NCBI GenBank assembly: GCA_000472185.1
Contig: AVDB01000001.1
Span: forward strand, 124,001 to 188,000
From: Rhodobacteraceae bacterium HIMB11
GTDB lineage: Bacteria > Pseudomonadota > Alphaproteobacteria > Rhodobacterales > Rhodobacteraceae
DNA: 64,000 nucleotides
Reading direction: 5' to 3'
The stretch's first letter is position 1; every line of letters starts with the position of its first letter. The position numbers were made by a program, and so were the translations under genes. Positions 25,860-35,165 of this stretch are shown one piece after another. The notes under the pieces were generated by a model that worked only from the letters and a program-made list of their open reading frames with translations, did not search any database and was not told where the DNA came from.

Positions 25860-26414
25860 TTACTTTGGGCTTCGCTTGGCCAAAATCCGCTGCAAGGTAC
25901 GGCGGTGCATATTCAAACGTCGTGCTGTTTCACTCACGTTTCTGTCACATAGCTCGTAAACGCGCTGGATATGTTCCCAACGTACGCGATCTGCACTCAT
26001 TGGATTTTCAGGTGGTGGTGGTAGGTCATCACCATTTGCAACCAGCGCATTGGTGATATCTGTCGCATCGGCAGGTTTTGCCAAATAATCCGTCGCACCA
26101 ATTTTGACGGCAGCAACGGCGGTGGCGATTGCCCCATAACCGGTCAAAACAACAATACGACTGTCCGGGCGCTTTTCCCGCAAAACCTCAACAACGTCTA
26201 AACCGTTGCCATCCTCAAGTCGTAAATCAACAACGGCATACGCAGGGGGACGTGCTGTGGCGATTGCCCGTCCTGCGACAACAGAGCCCGCTGTTTCAAC
26301 CTCAAACCCGCGTTTTTCCATAGCCTTGGCCAGGCGGCGAAGAAACGGTTCATCATCATCGACAAGTAAAAGAGATCTGTCTTCACCAAGATCAATGCTA
26401 TCGCTGGGACTCAC
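25860..26414 (-). CDS. regA: Redox response regulator RegA/PrrA/ActR
   Basis: This 184-residue response regulator has a receiver domain (D19/D20 acidic pocket in LLLVDDDEPF, phosphoacceptor D63 in VVDLRLEDGNG, K in LAKPAD), a proline linker (DLPPPPENP) and a Fis-type helix-turn-helix ending SETARRLNMHRRTLQRILAKRSP that is nearly invariant in RegA. With RegB it switches respiratory, carbon and nitrogen genes in response to redox state. It is separated from regB by senC, the standard alphaproteobacterial layout. Identification is very secure. Confidence 0.96.
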   Translation of the reverse strand: MSPSDSIDLGEDRSLLLVDDDEPFLRRLAKAMEKRGFEVETAGSVVAGRAIATARPPAYAVVDLRLEDGNGLDVVEVLREKRPDSRIVVLTGYGAIATAVAAVKIGATDYLAKPADATDITNALVANGDDLPPPPENPMSADRVRWEHIQRVYELCDRNVSETARRLNMHRRTLQRILAKRSPK

Positions 26415-26487
26415 AACTTTTCTCCACTCTCGCGTCGTCTAGGCCTTAGGTTAGCGATATAAAGCTTTGGGGTCAAACCAGATATTG

Positions 26488-27120
26488 TCAGCTATTCTCA
26501 ATGAAACATGCTGCGGTATCCGCAATTTGTTCGGCACTTGTGTTTCTATTGAAAAACTCAACAAACCCATGTTCGGGCAACATTAAATAGGTTTGCGTTG
26601 AATGATCCACGATATAATATTCAGGATCATCATTGTGACGTTTGTAATACGTGCGATAGGCCTTTGATGCGGCTTTTACCTGTTCTTCTGTTCCCGTTAA
26701 CCCGACCATCTTGGGGTGTATATTTTCAACATATGCATCCAATGCCTCGGGCGTGTCGCGTTCGGGGTCAATCGAGATAAAGATCGGGGTGGCAGAAAGG
26801 CCTTGCGCTGCCAATAAGTCTATGGCTTCGGAATTGCGAACGGTATCAAATGGACACACGTCAGGGCAGAAAGTGTAGCCGAAATAGATCAAACTTGGCT
26901 CAACGATTACATCTTGCTCGGTAACGTTGCGTCCTTTGTGATCAACCAACTCAAATGGACCGCCGATCGCAGCACTACCGCCTGCTACAGCCGATGTACG
27001 ACAATCGGCAAACTGATCATCCCCGTCTGAAAATGGGCCGACACCTGTCGCAAACAATACCGAGACCAACAAACCCACGCAAACAAGCAGAATTGCAGTA
27101 ATTTGAATCATCCGTTGCAT
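26488..27120 (-). CDS. senC: SCO1/SenC family copper chaperone
   Basis: The 210-residue protein has an N-terminal membrane anchor (about 5-27) and a periplasmic thioredoxin-like domain with the copper ligands CPDVC (near residue 91-95) and a later His in YYIVDHSTQTYL (near 170). SCO/SenC proteins deliver copper to the CuA site of cytochrome c oxidase. In Rhodobacterales the gene (prrC/senC) lies between regB and regA, as here, and may link oxidase assembly to redox signalling. It is divergent from regB with 82 bases between. Confidence 0.94.
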   Translation of the reverse strand: MQRMIQITAILLVCVGLLVSVLFATGVGPFSDGDDQFADCRTSAVAGGSAAIGGPFELVDHKGRNVTEQDVIVEPSLIYFGYTFCPDVCPFDTVRNSEAIDLLAAQGLSATPIFISIDPERDTPEALDAYVENIHPKMVGLTGTEEQVKAASKAYRTYYKRHNDDPEYYIVDHSTQTYLMLPEHGFVEFFNRNTSAEQIADTAACFIENS

Positions 27121-27202
27121 TGGCGTATCTTATCCCTAATCGCTGTTATATCTTGGGCATATAAGCTATTCGAAACGAAACGAAAACAGGGATGCGACAA
27201 AC

Positions 27203-28585
27203 ATGTCCGATGATCCATCGCTTTTTATTGAAGATACACGCAGTAATTGGATCAGATTGCGCACATCAATCGCAATTCGTTGGGTGGCGATTGTCGGGCA
27301 GTTAATTGCAGTGTTCGTGGCACTGCAATACTATCGGCTGCAAATTCCGATTGATTTCTGCCTTTTATTCATTGGGCTTTCGATCATCGCAAATTTGCTG
27401 GCCACCTATCTATATCCCGAAAACAAACGATTATCCGAAACAGAAAACTTGTTGTTTGCTTTATTCGATTTGTTCCAGCTCTCGGCTTTGATTTATCTTA
27501 CTGGTGGTTTGAATAATCCGTTTAGCATCTTGGTCATCGCACCAGTGGTAATATCATCCTCCGTTTTGGGGATCCGGTCCGCCGTATTGATCGGGGGAAT
27601 TTCGCTAATCATTGTTACGGTGTTGTCCAAATATTACGTTCCCTTGCTGACAGCTCAGGGATTCACCATGCAAATCCCAAAGGTCTTTGTTTTTGGGAAT
27701 TGGGCAGCGATTGTCATTACCGTTGTGTTCCTGAGCATTTATGCGCGCAGAACCACTCAAGAAATGGCAACAATGGGCGATGCCCTATTTGCGACGCAGA
27801 TCGCACTATCGCGGGAACAAAAACTCACCGATCTGGGTGGTGTGATCGCCGCGGCAGCACATGAACTTGGAACACCATTGGCAACGATCAAACTGACCGC
27901 GGGCGAATTGGTCGAAGAACTGTCAGATGATCCTGATCTGAAAGAAGATGCGGAACTGATCCGACAAGAAGCAAATCGTTGCCGCGATATTTTGCACTCG
28001 ATGGGGCGTGTGGGTAAAGATGATCTGCACCTAAGGAATGCGCCATTAAGCGAAGTTTTACGTGAAGCCGCCGAACCACATGTCGAGCGTGGTAAAATAG
28101 TCAATTCAGCAATTATTGGTGATCTTGATCCTGCTGATCAGCCCAAAATTTATCGACATCCTGAAATCATCCATGGTCTGCGCAATATGATCCAAAACGC
28201 AGTGGATTTTGCGAATAGTGCAATTTGGGTGGACTATTCATGGGACGATGAAAACATCACCATTCGAATTTCAGATGATGGCCGAGGATATCCCGAGCAT
28301 ATGCTAAAACGTATTGGAGACCCTTTTGTGCGTTCAAAAAAACAGGGTTCTGATCACAATCAACGACCCGGATACAAAGGAATGGGGTTAGGTTTATTCA
28401 TCGCCAAAACACTATTGGAACGCACGGGTGCATCGTTGAAATTCGCCAACGGTTCAAACGCAGATTCGGTTCGTCAAAAATCAATTGAACGATCAGGCGC
28501 AATCGTTCAAATCACCTGGGAACGTTCGCAGATTGAGCATAAGCTCAAAGAGCTTGGACCCAATGTCATGATGGATCAATATTAA
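27203..28585 (+). CDS. regB: Redox sensor histidine kinase RegB/PrrB/ActS
   Basis: This 460-residue membrane kinase has six transmembrane helices (about 25-185) including the quinone-site motif GGLNNPF near residue 107, then a dimerisation helix with the phosphoacceptor His in AAAHELGTPLATIKL (near 222), the redox-active cysteine in EANRCRDIL (near 260), and an ATPase domain with N (GLRNMIQNAVDFA), DDGRGYP and GMGLGLFIAK. It senses quinone pool and cysteine redox state and phosphorylates RegA. All signature residues are present, so the system looks functional. Confidence 0.96.
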   Translation: MSDDPSLFIEDTRSNWIRLRTSIAIRWVAIVGQLIAVFVALQYYRLQIPIDFCLLFIGLSIIANLLATYLYPENKRLSETENLLFALFDLFQLSALIYLTGGLNNPFSILVIAPVVISSSVLGIRSAVLIGGISLIIVTVLSKYYVPLLTAQGFTMQIPKVFVFGNWAAIVITVVFLSIYARRTTQEMATMGDALFATQIALSREQKLTDLGGVIAAAAHELGTPLATIKLTAGELVEELSDDPDLKEDAELIRQEANRCRDILHSMGRVGKDDLHLRNAPLSEVLREAAEPHVERGKIVNSAIIGDLDPADQPKIYRHPEIIHGLRNMIQNAVDFANSAIWVDYSWDDENITIRISDDGRGYPEHMLKRIGDPFVRSKKQGSDHNQRPGYKGMGLGLFIAKTLLERTGASLKFANGSNADSVRQKSIERSGAIVQITWERSQIEHKLKELGPNVMMDQY

Positions 28586-28638
28586 CGAATTATTAACCAG
28601 TTTTCCGTCCTTTGAACCCAAAATCATGGGACGTATTT

Positions 28639-30087
28639 ATGGAACATCTTGTTGAAATTACTGTTTTTTTGGCGCCAGTTTCAGCAATCCTGCTGGTTTC
28701 AGGTTTAATTATAATAAAAACCAACTTTCCGTTGAGCTCCAAATCCGCAGAAAGCGATAAAAAGATCGCATTTTGGTTTCAGGGAAACGAATTAAAGCAA
28801 AGTACAGATGCCGCACACGACATGCTGCGAGACTTGAAATTGGCCGTTGGTTTAACAGATTTATTAGCGTTTTTCGAGCATCGTTTTCCTGGTGCGACAT
28901 CGATTGCAGGTGGCAAAGACGACATCAACGATCTCGATTCGTCTTGGAAGCACGATCAGGCAATTTTGCGGATTACAAAAAAACATGAAGATGTACAGAT
29001 AAAGCTCATAGATCCTACAACTGCTTCTAAAATTTATACTTTGCGCCGCGCAAAACGTGAATTGGAAATGGTACAGAATGTCGTGGAAAACACGCCGTTT
29101 CCCGTTTGGCAGATCGCTGAATCGGGAAACGTCATGATGTCGAATGCCGCCTTCCGCGAACTTGGAAGCGATCTCGGGAAGCAGCTTATTCACTTTGCGA
29201 CATCGAACAATATTCATGTCGAGCGTGTGAAATTCGAGGTCGAAAAAAACAAACCACCGCACTGGTTCGATATCAACAAATTTTCATTACCCAAAAGCTC
29301 GGTTCAATATGCATTGGAAGTCACAGAAATCGTACGCGCACAGCAAACACAGAAAAATTTTGTTCAAACCCTTACAAAAACCTTTGCCACGCTTTCCATT
29401 GGTCTGGCGATTTTTGACCGAAATAGGCAATTAATGCTTTTTAATCCCGCGTTAATTGACCTAACCACCCTTCCCGCCGATTTTTTGAGCGCGCGCCCAA
29501 ATTTGTTAACGGTGTTCGATAAGCTTCGGGATAATCAAATCATGCCCGAACCCAAAAATTATGCGACCTGGAGGGAAAAGCTTGCCATTTTGGTCGCGGC
29601 AGCGACCGAGGGAACCTACACCGAAATTTGGAATTTACCCACTGGTGCAACATTTCGGATTTCCGGGCGTCCGCACCCAGATGGCGCATTGGCGTTTTTG
29701 TTTGAAGATATAACCGCAGAAGTATCAATGTAGTGGCGTTTTACTGCCGAATTGGAATTACACCGCGAGCTTTTGAACAATCTAGACGGCGCAATCGCCA
29801 TCTTTTCAATTTCCGGTAAATTGTATCACCAAAACGAAGCACACGCGCATTTATGGGGTGGCTTATCAACCGGCCCAGAAAACCGATCAACAATCCAAAA
29901 AGCCAGCAAGCTGTGGAAATTGCGCTCTAAACCTACCGGTCTGTGGGGAGAAATACGCGATTTTGTTAATCAAATCGACGAACGCGAAGGTTGGAGAGAG
30001 GACATAGTCTACGAAAACGATCAGCGCATTAGCGTACAAATTGTCCCTCTAATGGGGCAGCATACCGCAGTCTGTTTTACCTACTAA
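28639..30087 (+). pseudogene. Membrane-anchored PAS domain protein interrupted by one in-frame TAG
   Basis: Reading from 28639 (or a TTG at 28612), a membrane helix (about residues 5-30) is followed by PAS-like segments (near 140-220 and 245-355: AIFDRNRQLMLFNPALIDL, EDITAEVS). A TAG at 29731-29733 stops the frame. The same frame continues with WRFTAELELHRELLNNLDGAIAIFS, a further PAS-like domain, to a TAA at 30087. Restoring the one codon gives a protein of 482 residues, as in related genera where this gene also precedes tsaE. It lacks histidine kinase motifs. The gene may be truncated, silenced, or read through. The role of the intact protein is unknown. Confidence 0.8.
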
Positions 30088-30127
30088 AGCTCTTGTCAGA
30101 CAAATTTCGAACTGTCATTTGTTGTTC

Positions 30128-30592
30128 ATGGCAAATTCGAGAACCGTACAATTTGATAGCCCCGAACAAACAGCGATTTATGCAGCGAAGTTGGCAAAAA
30201 ACCTTGCTCCTGAAGATATAATTTTGTTGAGTGGGGACGTCGGCGCAGGGAAAAGTTATTTTTGCCGCGCACTGATCCAATCAGTGTTACAATATGAAGA
30301 AGATATCCCATCCCCCACATTCACGCTCGTTCAGCAATATGACACCGAAATCGGAGAGCTCTGGCACGCGGATTTATATCGATTAAGTGACCCCACCGAA
30401 GTCATAGAACTTGGCCTGTTGGATGCGATTGAAAGCGCCATCATACTGATTGAATGGCCCGATCAAATCACTGACTTCCTTCCAAACTCCGCATTGAATA
30501 TCAACATTAATACAAGCGATCATGAAACGCGGGTGTTTCGGTTCAGTTGGACAGACAAAAAATGGGATGAAAAGCTACCTGGTCATGAATGA
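30128..30592 (+). CDS. tsaE: tRNA threonylcarbamoyladenosine ATPase subunit
   Basis: TsaE, 154 residues, is the P-loop ATPase that cycles the TsaB-TsaD complex during t6A formation in tRNA. The Walker A is LLSGDVGAGKSYFCRA (about 34-49), followed by PSPTFTLVQQY and HADLYRL, both family signatures, and IEWPDQ. The ATG at 30128 is used; a TTG nine bases upstream is in frame. It overlaps amgK by eight bases, beginning the tsaE-amgK-murU-addB-addA run. Confidence 0.95.
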   Translation: MANSRTVQFDSPEQTAIYAAKLAKNLAPEDIILLSGDVGAGKSYFCRALIQSVLQYEEDIPSPTFTLVQQYDTEIGELWHADLYRLSDPTEVIELGLLDAIESAIILIEWPDQITDFLPNSALNININTSDHETRVFRFSWTDKKWDEKLPGHE

Positions 30593-31547
30593 TGTTTATA
30601 ATACTTTCCTGACCAAGTCTGACTGGACCTATGATCATATCGTCCCGATATCGCCCGATGCCTCAAATCGTAAATATTTTAGGCTCACAAGCCGTTCTGG
30701 TTCGGCAATTTTAATGGATGGTGAATTGGAAAGCTCGAAAAGCTTTGACGCGTTTCAAGACGTCGCAAATTACTTGAATTCCATTGGTCTAAGCACACCA
30801 GAAATTTATGCAAGCGATCGAACACATCGTTTGATGTTGCTTCAGGACCTTGGCGTTAGAACATTTGCCGAAGATTTCGAAATAGACCAGGCTTTAGAAC
30901 ACGAAAGATATAAAGCCGCCGTTTCGATGCTGTGCCGATTACAAGCTGGACCAGGCATGAAGCGATCAATTGCGACACCAGACATTTTGATAGAAATGCT
31001 GAATCCATTTTTTGAGGTCCCCGAAGTTGCAAATTGCACCCATGTTAATTTGCCAATTCTGCGCCCAAAACTGCAGGAGTTGTTCAATCGATCCCTATCA
31101 AAGCAAACCACCTTATCCCTACGTGACTGTCACGTCGAAAACTTGGTTTGGATGCCAAGCAGAACGGGACCAGCACGCGTTGGCATTCTTGATTTCCAAG
31201 ACGCGTTTAACTGTGATCCTTGCTATGATCTTGTTTCACTTTTGTGGGACGTAAGACGAGATTTGGACGACGACCTGCGCGAGAGTTTAATCAATTCTTT
31301 TGCCTTTGAAAAAGGGATTGATCAAAGGCAGCTATCCCCAGCAATAAATGCACTAAAATTGCAGCGAAACCTGCGTATATTGGGCATTTTTGATCGCTTG
31401 ATCAGTCAAGGGAAGCCCAAATACGCTACCTTTATTCCGCGCACATTAAGGTACGTCCATCAAGCACTAGAGACAGATGAGTGCGATATTTTGAAAGCGG
31501 ATTTGTCATTGCCTTTAGAACGCTACGAACAAAAGTTTGAGGGGTAG
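30585..31547 (+). CDS. amgK: Anomeric N-acetylmuramate/N-acetylglucosamine kinase
   Basis: This 320-residue aminoglycoside-phosphotransferase-fold kinase phosphorylates the anomeric position of MurNAc or GlcNAc in the peptidoglycan recycling shortcut to UDP-MurNAc. Visible are SPDASNRKYFRL (nucleotide loop, about 22-33), LMLLQDLGVRTF near 84, the Brenner-type catalytic LRDCHVENLVW (H and N near 182-188) and the metal-binding ILDFQDAFNCDPCYDL. The ATG at 30585 overlaps tsaE. murU follows after two bases, the same pairing as in Pseudomonas. Confidence 0.92.
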   Translation: MNDVYNTFLTKSDWTYDHIVPISPDASNRKYFRLTSRSGSAILMDGELESSKSFDAFQDVANYLNSIGLSTPEIYASDRTHRLMLLQDLGVRTFAEDFEIDQALEHERYKAAVSMLCRLQAGPGMKRSIATPDILIEMLNPFFEVPEVANCTHVNLPILRPKLQELFNRSLSKQTTLSLRDCHVENLVWMPSRTGPARVGILDFQDAFNCDPCYDLVSLLWDVRRDLDDDLRESLINSFAFEKGIDQRQLSPAINALKLQRNLRILGIFDRLISQGKPKYATFIPRTLRYVHQALETDECDILKADLSLPLERYEQKFEG

Positions 31548-31549
31548 TA

Positions 31550-32227
31550 ATGTTTCCAGCGGTCATTTTCGCAGCAGGTTTTGGAACGCGAATGCAGGAA
31601 TTAACTGTCAACACCCCCAAACCACTTCTGTCGTTTAACGGTTCGGCATTGATCGAACATGCAATTGGCCACGCAAGAAATAGCAAGGCCCCCTCGATTT
31701 CCGTAAACGCACATTTTCAGTCAGAAAAATTAGTAAATTATTTCTCTGGGTCAGATGTCACTGTTTTCGTTGAAGAGAATGAGATTTTGGATACAGGTGG
31801 CGGGCTTAAACGAATAACTTTGGCGCAAAACTTAGGCACCGTATTCACAATGAATTCCGATACCTTATGGACGGGTATCAACCCTCTGGAACTTTTGATG
31901 GAACAGTGGGATCCCGAAACAATGGATGCATTGTTGTTGTGTGTAGCACCCGAAAACGCAGTGGGCAGAACAGGCAAAAAAGGTGACTTTTCAATTGGTG
32001 ATGATAACGTGATAACACGGGGCGGGATTTACACATACGCCAGTTGTCAAATCTTAAAATCACAGATTGTCAGAGACTTTAGCCAGACAGTTTTTTCACT
32101 TAACGCAATTTGGGACGACATGATCTATCACAAACGCGCAAAAGCCGTGATATACCCAGATCCGTGGATTGATATTGGAACCAAACAGGCATTCGAGCAG
32201 GCAAAACAGAAATTCCATGGCAGTTAA
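31550..32227 (+). CDS. murU: N-acetylmuramate alpha-1-phosphate uridylyltransferase (MurU-like)
   Basis: The 225-residue nucleotidyltransferase has the Rossmann signature FAAGFGTRMQELT (residues 7-19), PKPLLSFNGSALIEH (24-38), LDTGGGLKR near 80 and the metal Asp in MNSDTLW near 105. MurU joins UTP to MurNAc-1-phosphate to give UDP-MurNAc, bypassing the fosfomycin-sensitive step. Its position right after amgK supports MurU rather than a mannose-1-phosphate guanylyltransferase. The end overlaps addB by 11 bases. Confidence 0.9.
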   Translation: MFPAVIFAAGFGTRMQELTVNTPKPLLSFNGSALIEHAIGHARNSKAPSISVNAHFQSEKLVNYFSGSDVTVFVEENEILDTGGGLKRITLAQNLGTVFTMNSDTLWTGINPLELLMEQWDPETMDALLLCVAPENAVGRTGKKGDFSIGDDNVITRGGIYTYASCQILKSQIVRDFSQTVFSLNAIWDDMIYHKRAKAVIYPDPWIDIGTKQAFEQAKQKFHGS

Positions 32228-35165
32228 AGAACCACATCCACGTATTTATGGCATTCCCTTGGGTTCGGACTATCCACGCGAATTCGTAAATGGACTAATC
32301 CAAAGATATGCGGATCGACCCCCACATGAACTTGCCCGAATAAATGTGATCGTTAATACATCACGGATGCGTTCGCGCCTAATAGAGATTTTCGCCGAAC
32401 AAAAATGCATGCTGCTTCCCAAATTACATTTGATAGGGGATCTGGGCAGCCTCATGCATGGGTCCTTTCCAACGAATGACGCGAATACAATTAGCGAAAA
32501 GTTCGAGTTTATTCGCCTTGTGTCTGGACTGCTGAATGCGCAGCCCAGTTTTGCGCCAAAATCGTCCCTATTTTCACTTTCTGATAGCCTTCAAAGCCTA
32601 ATGAACGAGATTGTGGAAGAAGACGTCAGCGCCAAGAATTTGATGGAACTGAACGTTCAAGATCAATCAGGACACTGGCGAAACGCGCTGGAATTTCTGA
32701 AAATTATATTTGGATACATAGACAATCAAAATGGGCAAATCGCAGCAAGTTCATTGAAGGACCAAACGGCAAATTTGACAGAGTATTGGTCAAAAAATCC
32801 CGTGTTAGAGCCTATTTATGTACTGGGCTCAACTGGATCGCGTAAACCAACATTGGACCTGATGGCTGCCGTCTCTCAACTATCAAATGGCCACATCATA
32901 TTGCCGGGTTTTGATTTTGATGCACCCCAATCCATGTGGTCGCATCTATTATCGGACCGCGCAACCGAGGATCATCCACAATTTCGCCTAGCAAAAGTCG
33001 TCGAAACATGTGGCGCCGACCCGACAAAGGTTTCAAACTGGGCAAACGTGCCTACTGACACCGACCGATCCTCTTTGATCTCGCTCAGCCTACGGCCCGC
33101 ACCAGTGACAGATAGCTGGATGAGAGAGGGGCCAAAACTTAGGAACTTAATTCAGGCCACAGACGGAATCACCCTGGTGGAGGCGACATCAAAACGACAA
33201 GAGGCGTTGGCGATCGCCCTGCGGCTGCGTCAGGCCGTTGAGACGGGGGAAACCGCGACCCTAATTACACCAGATCGAGAGATTTCGCGTTACGTATCTT
33301 CGATCATGGCGCGTTGGGAAATCACCCCAGATGATAGCGCGGGTATACCGCTGTCCCTGACACCAGTTGGTCGATTTTTACGTGAAACCGCGAATTTACT
33401 GAGCAGTGACGTCAAGATTTCTCAGATTTTCGCTATTCTCCAACACCCGCTTTGTCACAACGATGATGAAGCCCGCGGCGAACATCTGCGCCTGACCCGT
33501 GAGCTTGAACTGTATCTTCGAAGAGATGGCATAGTCTCACTGACAACAGAAGTGTTGGCGGATTGGGCAGAAAAACAATCAAGTGATTTGGTAGAACAGT
33601 GGTGTGAGTGGTTTTCCAACTGTTTCATAAATCTCAAGAAACAAAATGAGCAAGATTTCGATACATGGCTGCAAACACACGTGGAGCTAAGTGAGAAAAT
33701 CGCAAACGGAAGCACTCACAATAGCGGTGAAGAGAGTCGTCTTTGGCAGGGACCATCTCCCCAACCCATCCGTCGGATCATTGATCAATTAAACGAGACG
33801 CGCGAAACGGCGTTGGAATGTGATATTAGAGACTATGTAGGCATTTTCAAGGGGCTATTGGCCAAAGATTCACTGCGCGAAACAAATGAAACCCACCCTA
33901 GGGTTTTGATTTGGGGGACATTGGAGGCACGTGTTCAGGGTGCTGATCTCTATATCCTTGCAGGATTGAACGAGGGAACGTGGCCTGAAACTGGTGACAG
34001 CGATCCATGGTTGAACCGGCAAATGCGAAAAGACGCAGGTCTGCGTGTGCCGGAGCGCAAAATCGGCCTCTCTGCACATGATTATCAACAATTAATATGT
34101 CAAAAAAACGTATGGATTACACGTTCCATTCGATCAAACGACGCCGAAACAGTTCCGTCCCGCTGGATTAACCGTTTACTGAACCTGCTAAACGGTTTGC
34201 CTGAACAAAGTGGTCCTATCGCATTGGAGCACATGAGGAAACGTGGCGCATTTTGGTTGGCGCTAACGGATAAAATCGACAATGCGAATTGCGAGGGTTC
34301 TATTGGGCCAGCTCCGCGCCCTGCACCCTGCCCGCCGATTAGCGCACGACCGAAATCATTAGCCGTGACCGATGTTCGTACCCTAATTCGCGATCCGTAT
34401 GCAATTTATGCAAAACATATCCTGCGTTTGCGTCGACTAAATCCATTAAATGCAACGCCAGATGCGCGAATGCGTGGAACAGTTGTTCACGAAATATTAG
34501 AAAATTACTTTCGCGAATGGCCCAATATTCCAGCTGAGTGGCGTCAGGCAAAATTTATCGAGATATTGGAAGACACTCTTCAAAACTCGGTTCCCTGGCC
34601 ATCAACCAGAGTATTTTGGCGTAATCGATTAGATCAAGTGATGGATTGGCTGATAGATGGTGAGGTAGCGCGCCGCAAAAATGCCCAACCAATTGGATTT
34701 GAGGCCTCTGGTCGATTGGAGATCCCCGATTTAGACTTCACAATTCGCGCAATCGCGGATCGCGTTGATCAGCGCTCAGACGGATCATTCGTAATATACG
34801 ATTACAAAACCGGCGTCGCACCGACCGAAAAACAACAACTATACTTTGACAAACAATTGTACCTTCTTGCACTAGTGGCAGAACACTCTGGTTTCGCAAA
34901 TATAGAGCCTAATAAGGTGTTTAATGCTGCATTCGTAGGCTTGGGAAACCCAGCCAAGATCGTAAACGCGCCGTTCAAAAAGGAAAGTGTTGAAGAGGCA
35001 TATCGCAAACTGCGTCAACTGATTGAACGTTATCAGGATCCAGAGCAGGGTTTCACCGCACGTCGTGCATTGTTCAAGTCTGACGATTTTTCAGACTATG
35101 ATCACCTATCACATTTCGGGGAATGGGATGTATCGCACCCTTCAAAGAAGGAGCGATTGCAATGA
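32217..35165 (+). CDS. addB: Double-strand break repair protein AddB
   Basis: This 982-residue AddB subunit of the AddAB helicase-nuclease has the alphaproteobacterial form: a degenerate N-terminal ATPase, and a C-terminal PD-(D/E)xK nuclease domain whose core is read as GTVVHEILENYF (near 760) and FVIYDYKTG (near 865). With AddA it resects double-strand ends up to Chi-like sites for RecA loading. The ATG at 32217 (MAVKEPHPRIYGIPLG) is inside the murU 3' end. It overlaps addA by four bases (ATGA). Confidence 0.94.
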   Translation: MAVKEPHPRIYGIPLGSDYPREFVNGLIQRYADRPPHELARINVIVNTSRMRSRLIEIFAEQKCMLLPKLHLIGDLGSLMHGSFPTNDANTISEKFEFIRLVSGLLNAQPSFAPKSSLFSLSDSLQSLMNEIVEEDVSAKNLMELNVQDQSGHWRNALEFLKIIFGYIDNQNGQIAASSLKDQTANLTEYWSKNPVLEPIYVLGSTGSRKPTLDLMAAVSQLSNGHIILPGFDFDAPQSMWSHLLSDRATEDHPQFRLAKVVETCGADPTKVSNWANVPTDTDRSSLISLSLRPAPVTDSWMREGPKLRNLIQATDGITLVEATSKRQEALAIALRLRQAVETGETATLITPDREISRYVSSIMARWEITPDDSAGIPLSLTPVGRFLRETANLLSSDVKISQIFAILQHPLCHNDDEARGEHLRLTRELELYLRRDGIVSLTTEVLADWAEKQSSDLVEQWCEWFSNCFINLKKQNEQDFDTWLQTHVELSEKIANGSTHNSGEESRLWQGPSPQPIRRIIDQLNETRETALECDIRDYVGIFKGLLAKDSLRETNETHPRVLIWGTLEARVQGADLYILAGLNEGTWPETGDSDPWLNRQMRKDAGLRVPERKIGLSAHDYQQLICQKNVWITRSIRSNDAETVPSRWINRLLNLLNGLPEQSGPIALEHMRKRGAFWLALTDKIDNANCEGSIGPAPRPAPCPPISARPKSLAVTDVRTLIRDPYAIYAKHILRLRRLNPLNATPDARMRGTVVHEILENYFREWPNIPAEWRQAKFIEILEDTLQNSVPWPSTRVFWRNRLDQVMDWLIDGEVARRKNAQPIGFEASGRLEIPDLDFTIRAIADRVDQRSDGSFVIYDYKTGVAPTEKQQLYFDKQLYLLALVAEHSGFANIEPNKVFNAAFVGLGNPAKIVNAPFKKESVEEAYRKLRQLIERYQDPEQGFTARRALFKSDDFSDYDHLSHFGEWDVSHPSKKERLQ

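Noticed and set aside
29731-29733. Pyrrolysine or recoding at the TAG of the PAS gene
   Set aside because: No recoding signal was seen and the organism type is not known to use pyrrolysine; a mutation or sequencing error is simpler. TAG also ends ordinary genes here (aroC, EamA).
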